Assembly: GCA_017514785.1 (NCBI GenBank)
Contig: JAFWIO010000035.1
Location: 1-64,000, forward strand
Direction of reading: 5' to 3'
Length of the DNA stretch: 64,000 nucleotides
DNA from: Eubacterium sp.
GTDB taxonomy: Bacteria > Bacillota > Clostridia > Lachnospirales > Lachnospiraceae
The notes under the pieces are model-generated. The model was not told the DNA's origin. It worked only from the letters and a program-made list of their open reading frames with translations, and did no database searches. Below, piece by piece: positions 53,910 to 63,600 of this stretch. Position 1 is the first letter of the stretch; the number at the start of each line of letters is the position of its first letter. Both the position numbers and the translations under genes were made by a program.

Positions 53910-54419
53910 TTAATCTAATAGTCCATCCATTATATGAACTGTGATCACTTTATTTTCCAAATCTTTTCTAAGAATACATTCAGGAATAGACGGGAACAAA
54001 ACTTCTTTTCCATCATCTGTTTTTATAACATAGACATCATTAGCGCCTGTCTTTAAAACATCTTGAAGTGTTCCAAAATGGTTTCCTTCATCTGTCACTA
54101 TATCAGCACCAACCATATCTGCAACATAAAATTCACCTTCGTTTAAAGGTATGGCATTTTCTCTATCGACATAAAGTTCCATTCCTTTTAGTCCTAAGAT
54201 GTCATTCATATTGTTATATTCCTCAAAACCTAGAACAACCATATTTTTGACGAACTTAACACTCTTAATGTGTAATTCCTGATAAGTACCATTTTCGTCT
54301 AAGTATATTGTTTCTAGATTTTTAAAACGAGCGGCATCATCCGTGGTGGGATATACCTTTACCTCGCCTTTTACGCCATGTGAATTTGCAATCACACCAA
54401 CTCTAAAATAATCTAACAT
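53910..54419 (-). CDS. rimM: 16S rRNA processing protein RimM
   Basis: 169 residues. N-terminal RimM domain (FRVGVIANSHGVKGEVKVYPTTDD) and C-terminal PRC-barrel (about 95-169, EFYVADMVGADIVTDEG and VLFPSIPECI). RimM helps assemble the 30S head with uS19. GAGG precedes the ATG. Confidence 0.96.
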   Translation of the reverse strand: MLDYFRVGVIANSHGVKGEVKVYPTTDDAARFKNLETIYLDENGTYQELHIKSVKFVKNMVVLGFEEYNNMNDILGLKGMELYVDRENAIPLNEGEFYVADMVGADIVTDEGNHFGTLQDVLKTGANDVYVIKTDDGKEVLFPSIPECILRKDLENKVITVHIMDGLLD

Positions 54420-54441
54420 TCATCATCCTCAAAAATCATAA

Positions 54442-54473
54442 TACTGGGTAGTCCAAAAAGGACTATCCCAGTA
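54442..54473 (-). other. hairpin between khpA and rimM
   Basis: TACTGGG and CCCAGTA plus inner GTCC and GGAC pair around a five-base loop. A T5 run comes ten bases later. It could be a partial terminator or an RNA processing site that sets relative expression. Confidence 0.5.
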
Positions 54474-54490
54474 AATTACACTTGCTCAAA

Positions 54491-54718
54491 TTATTGGATT
54501 TCAACCTTAACTCTTTTATCAGTCTTTGAAGCAGCTGCTCTTACAACCGAGCGGATAGCCTTAGCTATTCTTCCCTGCTTACCAATAACTTTGCCCATGT
54601 CACCATCTGCAACATGCAAAATAACAACGATTTCTCTGTCATTCTCTGTCTCTGTCACAACAACTTCATCAGGAGAATCAACAAGTGCTTTAGCAATTGT
54701 CTCTACTAATTGTTTCAT
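54491..54718 (-). CDS. khpA: KH-domain RNA-binding protein KhpA (YlqC)
   Basis: 75 residues, a single KH domain with the GKQGR loop (GDMGKVIGKQGRIAKAIRSVV). KhpA forms a heterodimer with KhpB/Jag and binds many RNAs, affecting division and elongation. AGGAGG precedes the ATG. The rpsP-khpA-rimM order is standard in Firmicutes. Confidence 0.96.
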   Translation of the reverse strand: MKQLVETIAKALVDSPDEVVVTETENDREIVVILHVADGDMGKVIGKQGRIAKAIRSVVRAAASKTDKRVKVEIQ

Positions 54719-54736
54719 TAATTCTTCCTCCTAATA

Positions 54737-54982
54737 TTATTTTTCAATGCCGGCAATCTTCAAAAGCTTTCCAACAGTCTCAGTTGGCTTAGCTCCTGTA
54801 GCTAACCATTTCTTTACAGACTCCTCGTTTACGTCAAATACACTAGGGTCCTTGCTTGGATCATATGTACCGATTTCTTCAATAAATCTACCATCTCTTG
54901 GTGATCTAGAATCAGCTACAACGATTCTGTAAAAAGGAGCTTTCTTTTTACCCATTCTCTTTAATCTGATTTTTACTGCCAT
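54737..54982 (-). CDS. rpsP: 30S ribosomal protein bS16
   Basis: 81 residues from the ATG at 54982, which has TTTGGAGG upstream and gives the canonical start [20 protein letters not shown]; an upstream in-frame ATG at 55018 would wrongly include the ribosome binding site. [19 protein letters not shown] is diagnostic. bS16 is needed for 30S assembly. The 90-base gap to ffh contains an ATTTCTA/TAGAAAT inverted repeat but no clear promoter. Confidence 0.97.
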   Translation of the reverse strand: MAVKIRLKRMGKKKAPFYRIVVADSRSPRDGRFIEEIGTYDPSKDPSVFDVNEESVKKWLATGAKPTETVGKLLKIAGIEK

Positions 54983-55072
54983 TTTTCTACCTCCAAATAA
55001 TTTTTGAATATATATCAAGAAATATTAATTTCTAGATTAACTTTATTAGAAATCTATTTCACGATAACTTGT

Positions 55073-56425
55073 TTAAAATCCGAAAGGCAACTTCATACCT
55101 TTCATACCTTTTTTGCCTTTGCCGCCCATCATGCCGTTCATATTTTTCATCATTTTCTTGGCCTGTTCAAACTGTTTTGTTAGGCGGTTAACTTGAGCTA
55201 CATCTACACCAGCTCCATCTGCAATCCTTCTTTTTCTTGATGGATTAATTAAGTCTGGATTATTTCTCTCTTCTGGCGTCATAGAATAAATAATTGCTTC
55301 AACTTGAGTGAGCTGTTTTTCACTTGGTAACATATCTTCTGATATTTTGTTACCCATGCCAGGCATCATCTTTAATATAGAAGAAAGTCCACCCATGTTA
55401 TTTATTTGACCCATGTACTCAAGGTAATCATCATATGTAAACTCTGCCTTTTTAAGGCGAGATTCCATCTCTTTGGCTTTCTCTTCATCAATAGTTTGCT
55501 CTGCCTTTTCTATAAGAGATAAAACGTCTCCCATTCCAAGGATTCTTGAAGCCATTCTGTCAGGATAAAACTGTTCTAAGTCAGAAAGTTTTTCTCCCAT
55601 ACCAACATATAATATTGGCTTACCTGTAATTGCTTTAATTGATAATGCGGCACCACCTCTTGTGTCACCGTCCAACTTTGTAACGATTATACCGTCAATA
55701 CCAATCTTTTCGTCAAACTCTTTGGCTACATTTACAGCATCTTGACCAGTCATTGCATCAACTACTAGCAAAGCATCATCAATCTCAATAGTATCTTTAA
55801 TCTCAACTAGCTCGTTCATCATATCTTCATCTATATGAAGTCTTCCGGCTGTATCAAAGATTACTGTGTTGTAATTATTCTGCTTAGCATGTTCAATAGA
55901 TGCTTTTGCAATATCAACAGGTTTATTTTTATCACCCATTGAGAAAAATGGTACATCCTGCTTTTCGGCATTAACCTTTAACTGTTCAATAGCTGCTGGT
56001 CTGTATATATCTAATGCCACTAATAATGGTTTTCTACCTTGCGCTTTTAACTTTCCAGCTAACTTTGATGCTGTAGTAGTTTTACCTGCACCCTGAAGAC
56101 CCATCATCATAATGACAGAGATTTCATTTCCACCTTTAAGTGAAAGTTCAGTAGTCTCTGAACCCATAAGTTCGGTCAATTCTTCATTAACAATCTTTAT
56201 TACCATTTGTCCTGGAGTGAGCGAAGTCATAACTTCCTCGCCCAAAGACTTCTCAGTAACATCTTTAATAAAGTTTTTAACTACCTTAAAATTTACATCA
56301 GCTTCCAAAAGAGCAATCTTAACTTCTTTCATAGATGCTTTAATATCATCTTCAGTAAGTTTTCCTTTGCTCCTTAAGCCTTTAAATATATTTTGTAATT
56401 TGTCAGATAAACTTTCAAATGCCAA
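55073..56425 (-). CDS. ffh: signal recognition particle GTPase Ffh
   Basis: 450 residues from a TTG start; AGAGG overlapping the ylxM stop lies nine bases upstream and no in-frame ATG fits. The N domain (1-85) is followed by the G domain with GLQGAGKTTT near 107, DTAGR and TKLDGD. The methionine-rich M domain (about 300-450) contains the MPGMG finger loop and ends in Lys/Gly/Met repeats. With 4.5S RNA it targets nascent membrane proteins to FtsY. The 4.5S RNA gene is not in this window. Confidence 0.97.
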   Translation of the reverse strand: MAFESLSDKLQNIFKGLRSKGKLTEDDIKASMKEVKIALLEADVNFKVVKNFIKDVTEKSLGEEVMTSLTPGQMVIKIVNEELTELMGSETTELSLKGGNEISVIMMMGLQGAGKTTTASKLAGKLKAQGRKPLLVALDIYRPAAIEQLKVNAEKQDVPFFSMGDKNKPVDIAKASIEHAKQNNYNTVIFDTAGRLHIDEDMMNELVEIKDTIEIDDALLVVDAMTGQDAVNVAKEFDEKIGIDGIIVTKLDGDTRGGAALSIKAITGKPILYVGMGEKLSDLEQFYPDRMASRILGMGDVLSLIEKAEQTIDEEKAKEMESRLKKAEFTYDDYLEYMGQINNMGGLSSILKMMPGMGNKISEDMLPSEKQLTQVEAIIYSMTPEERNNPDLINPSRKRRIADGAGVDVAQVNRLTKQFEQAKKMMKNMNGMMGGKGKKGMKGMKLPFGF

Positions 56426-56436
56426 AATGTATACCT

Positions 56437-56751
56437 CTAATAATTTTCTAAAATGTTTTCTGCAATCTGTTTGATGTTTTTATCATCAGTAATCTCACAG
56501 ATTTTTTCTATGTCATTTTTTGTATTGTTAAACTTTTCTATAAGTTTAAGTTTGGCTTCATACTCATTAAGTATTTTGTCACATCGTTTTATAAGATCAT
56601 GCACACCTTGCTTAGAAATGCCTTTTTGTTCAGCAATCTCAACCAAAGACAAATCATTTAAAACATAATCTTCATATATTTCTTTTTGGTGATCTGTAAG
56701 CAATTCACCATAGAAATCATATAACAATGAACTTTTGTAAATGTCTTGCAT
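56437..56751 (-). CDS. ylxM: YlxM family DNA-binding protein (SRP operon)
   Basis: 104 residues from the ATG at 56751 behind AAAGGGGGC; a longer start at 56772 ignores that site. A sigma-70 region-4-like helix-turn-helix ([30 protein letters not shown], about 32-62) is typical of YlxM. It lies 11 bases before ffh, its standard partner. In streptococci the family modulates SRP GTPase activity; a regulatory role here is inferred. Confidence 0.95.
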   Translation of the reverse strand: MQDIYKSSLLYDFYGELLTDHQKEIYEDYVLNDLSLVEIAEQKGISKQGVHDLIKRCDKILNEYEAKLKLIEKFNNTKNDIEKICEITDDKNIKQIAENILENY

Positions 56752-56777
56752 AAAGCCCCCTTTTTTGACCAAAAAAT

Positions 56778-56806
56778 ATATTACAATAAAAAAATAAAGG
56801 TGTCAA
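56778..56806 (-). promoter_or_regulatory. ylxM-ffh promoter embedded in the yfhO terminator
   Basis: On the minus strand: consensus TTGACA (56806-56801), 17-base spacer, TAATAT (56783-56778). The -35 contains the yfhO stop TGA (56805-56803) and forms part of the terminator's 3' arm. Confidence 0.8.
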
Positions 56807-56826
56807 GCATTTTTCCTTGACACCTT
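56785..56826 (-). terminator. terminator overlapping the end of yfhO
   Basis: A perfect 11-bp stem (AAGGTGTCAAG / CTTGACACCTT) around an eight-base loop, followed by TATTTTTTTATT. The 5' arm encodes the last YfhO residues and the stop codon is in the 3' arm. Confidence 0.9.
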
Positions 56827-59685
56827 ATAAGCTATGATTATTATTAAAAGAATAAGTATTCCTGCTATGGTTAGTATTAATCCAACCTTAACTCCTGGAG
56901 TACAGTACTTAAGTTCTATCTTATGTTTGCCCGACTTTAAGATCACTCCACTGTTCATATAGTTGACTTTCTTAAGCGAAGATTCTTTGCCATCTACTTT
57001 CAGTTTCCATCCTTCTGAGAATGGAATATTTAGACACAATAGCTTTTCATTATCAAGAGTAATATCTCCTGTAATTCTATTTGTATCTATCTTAACATTC
57101 TTTAAACTATTCTCTCTTAGAGCATTAATCTTATCTTCATAACCTTTGAAAGACTGTTCAACCACTTCAATCTCATCGAAGTAATACGTTCCAGGTTGTT
57201 CAAAACTAATGGAAACTTTATCTCTCTCCAAATCAGAATAACACATGTTAATAGCAAAATTCTTTCTACCATTATAGTATGATTTATCCTGCCTGTAGTT
57301 TAAGAGTAGTTTATTAACATCACCACTACTTACATATATTCTTGCGTAATCATCTTCAGTGTAATATCTATACTGATTATCTATCAAATTACGCTCACCT
57401 ATAGATAATGTATCATACATATCTCTGTTAGCATCTAACTCACTCTTTTGAGTAAAAGTAAAATTCTTAAAATAAACAAATAAGTTTTTCTTTGCCGCAC
57501 AGTCAATTTTTAGATTTACTTTACTTTGTCCTCTTTTGACGACGATCTTATTTTTATATGGTTTTAAATAATTTTCTTCTTCAGTTTCAAATATATATTT
57601 AAGTTTTTTATCTTTAGATTTAAACTCATTTGTTCTAGCTAGTTTATCTTCTTTTTCCACAATAGCAGATTCAAGCATCAACTCTTCTTTTTTGACGCCG
57701 TCCAACTTACTAGCTTCCTTTTCAGTAACTGTATTATCATATGTATATCCAAGTGGCATAGCGAATGGATTTTCATAAATATGATAGTTTACTGAATTCT
57801 TTAGTTTTGTCTTTTCACTTATCTTCTTATTGCGTAGCATATTAGGTGCATACTTGTAGAATATGTCTATAGGTTTAAATCCATATGGAACCTTTGACAC
57901 TTCCTCTTCTTCCGCTACAAAGTACTTAACGGATGACAATGAAGAAAGGATTGTTCTTTGATCATTACCATAGTAATAAAACAAACCGTATTCCTTGTTA
58001 TCTATTTCGCGAAGATAATTTTGAATATTAATATTACCTAGACTCCAATAATAACCAATACCATTTCTATTAAATATAGTGGCTGTGTTGCTAGCATTGT
58101 CTAATTTGAAATATTTATTACTAATATCAGAGTAAATCGAATTCTTCAGAACTTGATTTACTTTCATATTCATATCTTTATTATTCAAATATTCGTCATC
58201 CGCAGATGCAAATCGATAAAACGATTTATCATTTATATGATTTTTAATATCGCCTGAAACAGTACTCTGATATGAAGGATAAACTTCTCCCATATCTATA
58301 AACTCTGATACATAGTTGCCTTCACTAATACTAAATATATAGAATGCATTGAGCGCAATCCCTCCCACTACAAATACAAATATTATTCTTATTTTATACT
58401 TAAACCATTTTGTCTTATGGTTGTTTATATAGCTTAACAAGAACAACATCACAGAGAACAATAGAATCTGGAAGATAACGCTCTCTCTTCTTGTATTTCT
58501 CATAATAAGAATTAAAACAAAATATACTATTAAGAAAAATGTAAGTTTTTTATGAGTGAATACTTTAATAGAAATAATATCTTTCCAATAATAAGCAACT
58601 GTATAAGCACACAAGAATACATATGCCCAAATCCATCTGTTACATGCATAAGACATTCCATTCATAAATGAACCTAAAAAAGGAACTAACATAACAATAA
58701 TAGATATTACAAATAGAATTATCTTTTGGACATCTCTTTTGTGGAATGCATAATACGCACCAACCAAAGCTATTGGAGATACACCTATGTAATTCCAGTG
58801 ACCACTGCTATCATTTGAAATCATTCCAGATAGAAGCTTTTGATAATATTTAAACTCATAAGCTATAGGAACAATTCCACCTTCTATAGTTCTTGAATCT
58901 TGAATAAAAATAAGCACGGTAGGAATAAACAAAATACATGCAATCGACACTCCTACCAAAGAAAAACCAAGTAGTTTTAAAAGTGTTGTAAATATTTTTG
59001 GTTTTTCATTTCTATATAGATATATAACTCTTACCAACGCATAGACAGCTGTAATAATTGCCACCATATAGAAAAAGTAAAAGTTACTAATTACACATAT
59101 TGCAATTGATACAATAAACAAATATGGTTTTTTGCCTTTAAGTATTTTTTCTAAACCAGCCAAAACTAATGGCAAGAAAATCATTGGCAATATAAAGAAT
59201 GGGTGTCTTACACCTGAGTGAATAGCGTAAACACAGAAAACATAAATGATAGCTCCTATCACTCTTCCGTTTCCTCTGATCCCTCTTTCTCTTGTGTAAT
59301 ACATAAAGAAGAATCCAGCCAAATACATACGAACTAAAACTAAGAACGCATATAAAAACTCAGTAAACTTGGTTGGAACCGCCAACGACAAAAGGTTTAG
59401 CGGATCACCAATCACATAGTAATTAAAGGTAGTTAAAACATCACCACCATATCCAATAGTAAAATTCCACATAGGGAATGTAAAAGTATGTTCAACAAAA
59501 ATACTTCTTACTATTTGTCTTAGCCATTGTCCATAATATGAAAGCGCAATCACGTGCTGATCATATCCATCGACGTGCCAAACAAATGACTTACCATTAA
59601 TAATGAAATAGATGTAAGTCAAAGAAGCTGTCAAAAGAAACATTAAAGTGTATTTAATTTTATTGTTCTTAATTGTTAAACTCAT
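56803..59685 (-). CDS. YfhO-family large membrane protein
   Basis: 960 residues. About 11-13 membrane segments fill the first 450 residues, with GT-C-like features such as the early acidic loop VWHVDGYDQHV near 36. A large extracytoplasmic region (about 460-920) is followed by a last membrane segment (about 930-950) and a basic tail. YfhO proteins are thought to help add sugars to lipid-linked wall or lipoteichoic acid polymers (family knowledge). The ATG overlaps the ftsY stop (ATGA). Its place between ftsY and ylxM-ffh interrupts the usual SRP block. Confidence 0.9.
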   Translation of the reverse strand: MSLTIKNNKIKYTLMFLLTASLTYIYFIINGKSFVWHVDGYDQHVIALSYYGQWLRQIVRSIFVEHTFTFPMWNFTIGYGGDVLTTFNYYVIGDPLNLLSLAVPTKFTEFLYAFLVLVRMYLAGFFFMYYTRERGIRGNGRVIGAIIYVFCVYAIHSGVRHPFFILPMIFLPLVLAGLEKILKGKKPYLFIVSIAICVISNFYFFYMVAIITAVYALVRVIYLYRNEKPKIFTTLLKLLGFSLVGVSIACILFIPTVLIFIQDSRTIEGGIVPIAYEFKYYQKLLSGMISNDSSGHWNYIGVSPIALVGAYYAFHKRDVQKIILFVISIIVMLVPFLGSFMNGMSYACNRWIWAYVFLCAYTVAYYWKDIISIKVFTHKKLTFFLIVYFVLILIMRNTRRESVIFQILLFSVMLFLLSYINNHKTKWFKYKIRIIFVFVVGGIALNAFYIFSISEGNYVSEFIDMGEVYPSYQSTVSGDIKNHINDKSFYRFASADDEYLNNKDMNMKVNQVLKNSIYSDISNKYFKLDNASNTATIFNRNGIGYYWSLGNINIQNYLREIDNKEYGLFYYYGNDQRTILSSLSSVKYFVAEEEEVSKVPYGFKPIDIFYKYAPNMLRNKKISEKTKLKNSVNYHIYENPFAMPLGYTYDNTVTEKEASKLDGVKKEELMLESAIVEKEDKLARTNEFKSKDKKLKYIFETEEENYLKPYKNKIVVKRGQSKVNLKIDCAAKKNLFVYFKNFTFTQKSELDANRDMYDTLSIGERNLIDNQYRYYTEDDYARIYVSSGDVNKLLLNYRQDKSYYNGRKNFAINMCYSDLERDKVSISFEQPGTYYFDEIEVVEQSFKGYEDKINALRENSLKNVKIDTNRITGDITLDNEKLLCLNIPFSEGWKLKVDGKESSLKKVNYMNSGVILKSGKHKIELKYCTPGVKVGLILTIAGILILLIIIIAYKVSRKNA

Positions 59686-60599
59686 TCTACAAATAACGCC
59701 TCAACAAATTCTTCTGAATCAAATTTTTGTAAATCTTCTATCGATTCACCAATACCAATATATTTTACAGGAATACCAAGTTCAGATTGAATAGCTATAG
59801 CAATTCCACCTTTAGCAGTTCCATCCATCTTAGTAAGTATAACACCTGTTATATCTGTACACTCTTTAAATTCTCTAGCCTGCGCCAAAGCATTCTGACC
59901 AGTAGTTGCATCTAGCACAATAAAGTTTTCTCTATGAACGCCAGGCATTTCTTTCTCAATTATTTTATCAAGTTTAGATAGTTCATTCATCAAATTCTTT
60001 TTATTATGAAGTCTGCCAGCCGTATCGCAAATAACTATATCCGAGTTCTTGTTATTCGCTGATTGGATAGCGTCAAATAAAACAGAGCCAGGATCTTGTC
60101 CTTCATTTCCAGAAACAATAGAGACATTTGCTCTATCAGCCCACTCTTCTAATTGTTCTTTGGCGGCGGCTCTGAAAGTATCACACGCAGCTAGCATGAC
60201 ATCTTTTCCGTCGTTCTTGAACTGACAAGCCAGTTTCCCAATAGATGTAGTTTTACCTACACCATTAACTCCAATAACCATAATGATAGATTTTTTATTT
60301 TCAAAATCATAAGCATTTTCACCTAAATCCATCTGATCGGTTAAATTAGTTTTAAGTAGTTCTTTGCACTCTATAGGATCTTTAATCTTCTTCTCATCAA
60401 CCTCTTCTTTTAGCGAATCAATTATCTCCTCAGTGGTCATCACGCCGATATCGCTCATAATAAACATTTCTTCTAGCTCTTCGTAGAAGTCTTCATCAAT
60501 ACTAGAAAAGGCATTGAATATACTATTAAAACCAGAACTAATACTAGTCCTGGTTTTTGTAAGTCCATCTACTAATTTGTCGAAAAATTTTCCTGCCAT
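59682..60599 (-). CDS. ftsY: signal recognition particle receptor FtsY
   Basis: 305 residues with the NG domain only and no long acidic A domain, as in many Firmicutes. GVNGVGKTTSIGKLA is near 107-121, and DTAGRLHNK and TKMDGTAKGG follow. It receives the SRP-ribosome complex at the membrane with Ffh, encoded three genes downstream. AGG precedes the ATG, nine bases after smc. Confidence 0.97.
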   Translation of the reverse strand: MAGKFFDKLVDGLTKTRTSISSGFNSIFNAFSSIDEDFYEELEEMFIMSDIGVMTTEEIIDSLKEEVDEKKIKDPIECKELLKTNLTDQMDLGENAYDFENKKSIIMVIGVNGVGKTTSIGKLACQFKNDGKDVMLAACDTFRAAAKEQLEEWADRANVSIVSGNEGQDPGSVLFDAIQSANNKNSDIVICDTAGRLHNKKNLMNELSKLDKIIEKEMPGVHRENFIVLDATTGQNALAQAREFKECTDITGVILTKMDGTAKGGIAIAIQSELGIPVKYIGIGESIEDLQKFDSEEFVEALFVE

Positions 60600-60607
60600 T
60601 TTTATAC

Positions 60608-63600
60608 CTATTTATTATCTAATGGATTTTCCTCTAGGGTGCTTTCTAACAAGTCTACAGAAACAAGTGTTGAAATACCCTTCTCCTGCATCGTAATACC
60701 GTAAAGTCTATCTGCTGAGTTCATAGTACCACGTCTATGAGTAATAACGATAAACTGTGTATTCTCTGTAAGTTTATGTAAGTAATCTGCAAATCTGATA
60801 ACGTTTGTTCCATCAAGCGCTGCCTCAATCTCGTCAAGCAAACAGAATGGAGATGGTTTCAAGTTCTGAATTGCAAACATCAAACTGATAGCTGTTAATG
60901 CTTTCTCACCACCTGATAACTGCATCATATTCTGAAGTTTCTTTCCTGGTGGTTGTGAAATAATATCAATACCTGCATCCAAAATATCATCTGCTTCAGT
61001 AAGTTCAATAGTTCCCTTACCACCGCCAAACAATTCTTTGAATACATTGTCAAACTCAACTTTAATCTCAGCAAATTTCTCTTTGAACTGCTTGCGCATT
61101 CCAACTTCTAATTCATCGATAATCTTTAGTAAGTTTTCTTTAGCTTCCATCAAATCATCGTGCTGAGCCTTCATAAATGTATAACGCTCGTTCACTTCTT
61201 TATATTCATCGATAGCGTTAATATTAACGTCACCAAGACTTCTCATCTCACGTCTGATTTCTGAAATCGCATTTTTAATATCCGCCTTCGCCAAAGGTTC
61301 CTCTGGCTTTAGTTCTAGTGCATTTCTGTATGTGAGTTCGTATTCTTCCCACATATATGCTTCTTTATTTGCAGTCTTTTCTTCCAAAGATTCTTTCTGT
61401 GAAGTTAGACGATATATTTCTTTGTCGAGGTCAGTAATCTTTTCGCTCAACTGTTCTCTCTTCTCAAAGAATTCTTTATGCTCTTTATTCTGCTGTTCTT
61501 TCTTAGCCTTAGCTTCTTCAATATCTTTTTCTAACTGAACAATAGATTCTTTTGAAGTTTCAATTTCTTTCTGACAATTTTCTATCGCTTCATTTCTAGC
61601 AGAAATCTCATCAATATTTTCTTTAGAGTTTGCTTCTATACCCTGTAACTCCTGCGTCAAAGACTCAATAGCATTTACAGATACATCAATCTTCTCAGAG
61701 ATAAATTGATGCTTAGTCTTAATGTTAGCAATCTCAATATTAACTTCTTCTATGGCAGTGTTTTTCTCATCTAGTTCCTTGCGCATAGACTCTAACTTTT
61801 CATTCTTCTCATTAACGCCTTTTTCTAGTTCACTGCTCTTGTCAGATTGACCAGACAAACTGCTCTTAAGTTCTGAACTGTTTTTATTGATGTCATTAAT
61901 CTCGTTTGCAATCTCTTCGTTCTCTTTGTTAACATCAGCAAACTCAAGAACAAGATTTTCTTTTTCTTCATTTGCAGTTTTGAGATTAATCTCACATGTA
62001 TTCTTAAGAATAGTCTGCTCTTGAAGACCTTTGTTAACCTTGGCAAGTTCTTCATTTAGAACACTAATCTCACTGTTATTCTTAATGATATCTTTATCTA
62101 GCTGAATCTTTTCTTCAGATAATTCTTTAATCTTGGCTTCTAACTCTTCAATCTCTCTACGTCTTCCAAGCAAGTTCGAAGCATTCTTAAATGTACCACC
62201 TGCAATAGATCCGCCGACATTTAAGTACTCACCTTCTAGAGTAACCATGCGAACTTTGTATTTATACTTTCTAGCAATTGAGATGGCATGATCAACAGTA
62301 TCAACAACCATTACTCTACCAAGCAAGTATTTTGAAACTCCCTCATACTTAGAATCAACATTTACCAAGTCGCTAGCGAGGCCTAGTACACCAGTCTCCT
62401 GCAAAGCATCTGGAGTGTTAAAGTTTGTCTTTCCACTCATACTGCTTAGAGGTAAGAATGTAGCACGACCAAGTTTGTTCTTCTTCAAATACTCGATAGT
62501 CTCTTTGGCTGTTGTTTCAGAATCAGTAACGACGTTCTGAACGTTTCCGCCCAAAGCTGTCTCAATAGCTGTCTCAAACTTTTTATCTACTTTGATAATA
62601 TCAGCAACAACACCTACGATACCCTGTTTAGTATCTTTAAGTTCCATTACCTTCTTAACACTATTCCCATAACCTTCATAGCGCTCAGTAATGTTTTTAA
62701 GCGCTTCCAAATTAGAAATAGATTTTGTATATGCTTGCTGATTGTTTTCTAACTTCTTAGATAAGTTTTGTTTTTTAACTTTTAAATCAGCTAACTGGTT
62801 ACTGTAATCATCTAAAGTTTCTTTGAAGCTCTCGATTTCTTTGTTGATGTCTTCTAAATCCTGTGTTAACTGATTAATTACATTTTCCTTGCTAGACTTT
62901 TTACTTTCAAAATCTACCAACTTCTGATTGATCTGAGACTTTCTAATATTGATCTGCTCAAGCATAGCATCAAATCTTTCAATCTTTGACTCGATTGATG
63001 ACTTAGTGCTAAGGATTTCAATAATCTCTTCTTTGTCGCGCTCAATCTCAGACTCTAGGGCTTTAATATCCCAAGTAAGTTTGCTGATTACTTCGTTTTC
63101 TTTAGTCTGCTTTTCAATAGCTTGGTTTAGAAGAATCTCATTTTCACTCTTCTCTTTTTCTCTGTCAGCCAACTCTTTATTTCTAGAATCAATCTCACCT
63201 TTTACAGAATCAATTCTAGAATTAATAAATGACTCGTTACTCTTTGCAGAATTAATCTGCTCTTTAATAACGTTTATTTGACCTTCCAACTTCTCAATAT
63301 TTAGAGTAGTCTCATTCAAAGTAAACTGCTTAGTCTCAATAGTCTCGTTTAATTCTTCCAAGAGTTCTTCTAACTTTTTATAGTCAGTTTTAATCTGCTC
63401 GAACTCTTCGTTAGCATTATTCATATCGTTAGATGCAATATCTAACTTCTCATTTATATCAGATGTCTTTGTCTTGATTTCATCCATCTCAATCAAGAAC
63501 ATATTTACATCGTTAGTCTTTAAATCATCTTTTAATTCAAGATAACGCTTCGCTTTCTCACACTGTTTCTCTAGCGGTCCAACCTGGCGCTCTAGCTCAG

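Noticed and set aside
54983..55072. ATTTCTA/TAGAAAT repeat between ffh and rpsP as a regulatory RNA
   Set aside because: A seven-base AT-rich repeat is expected by chance here and no promoter or terminator accompanies it.
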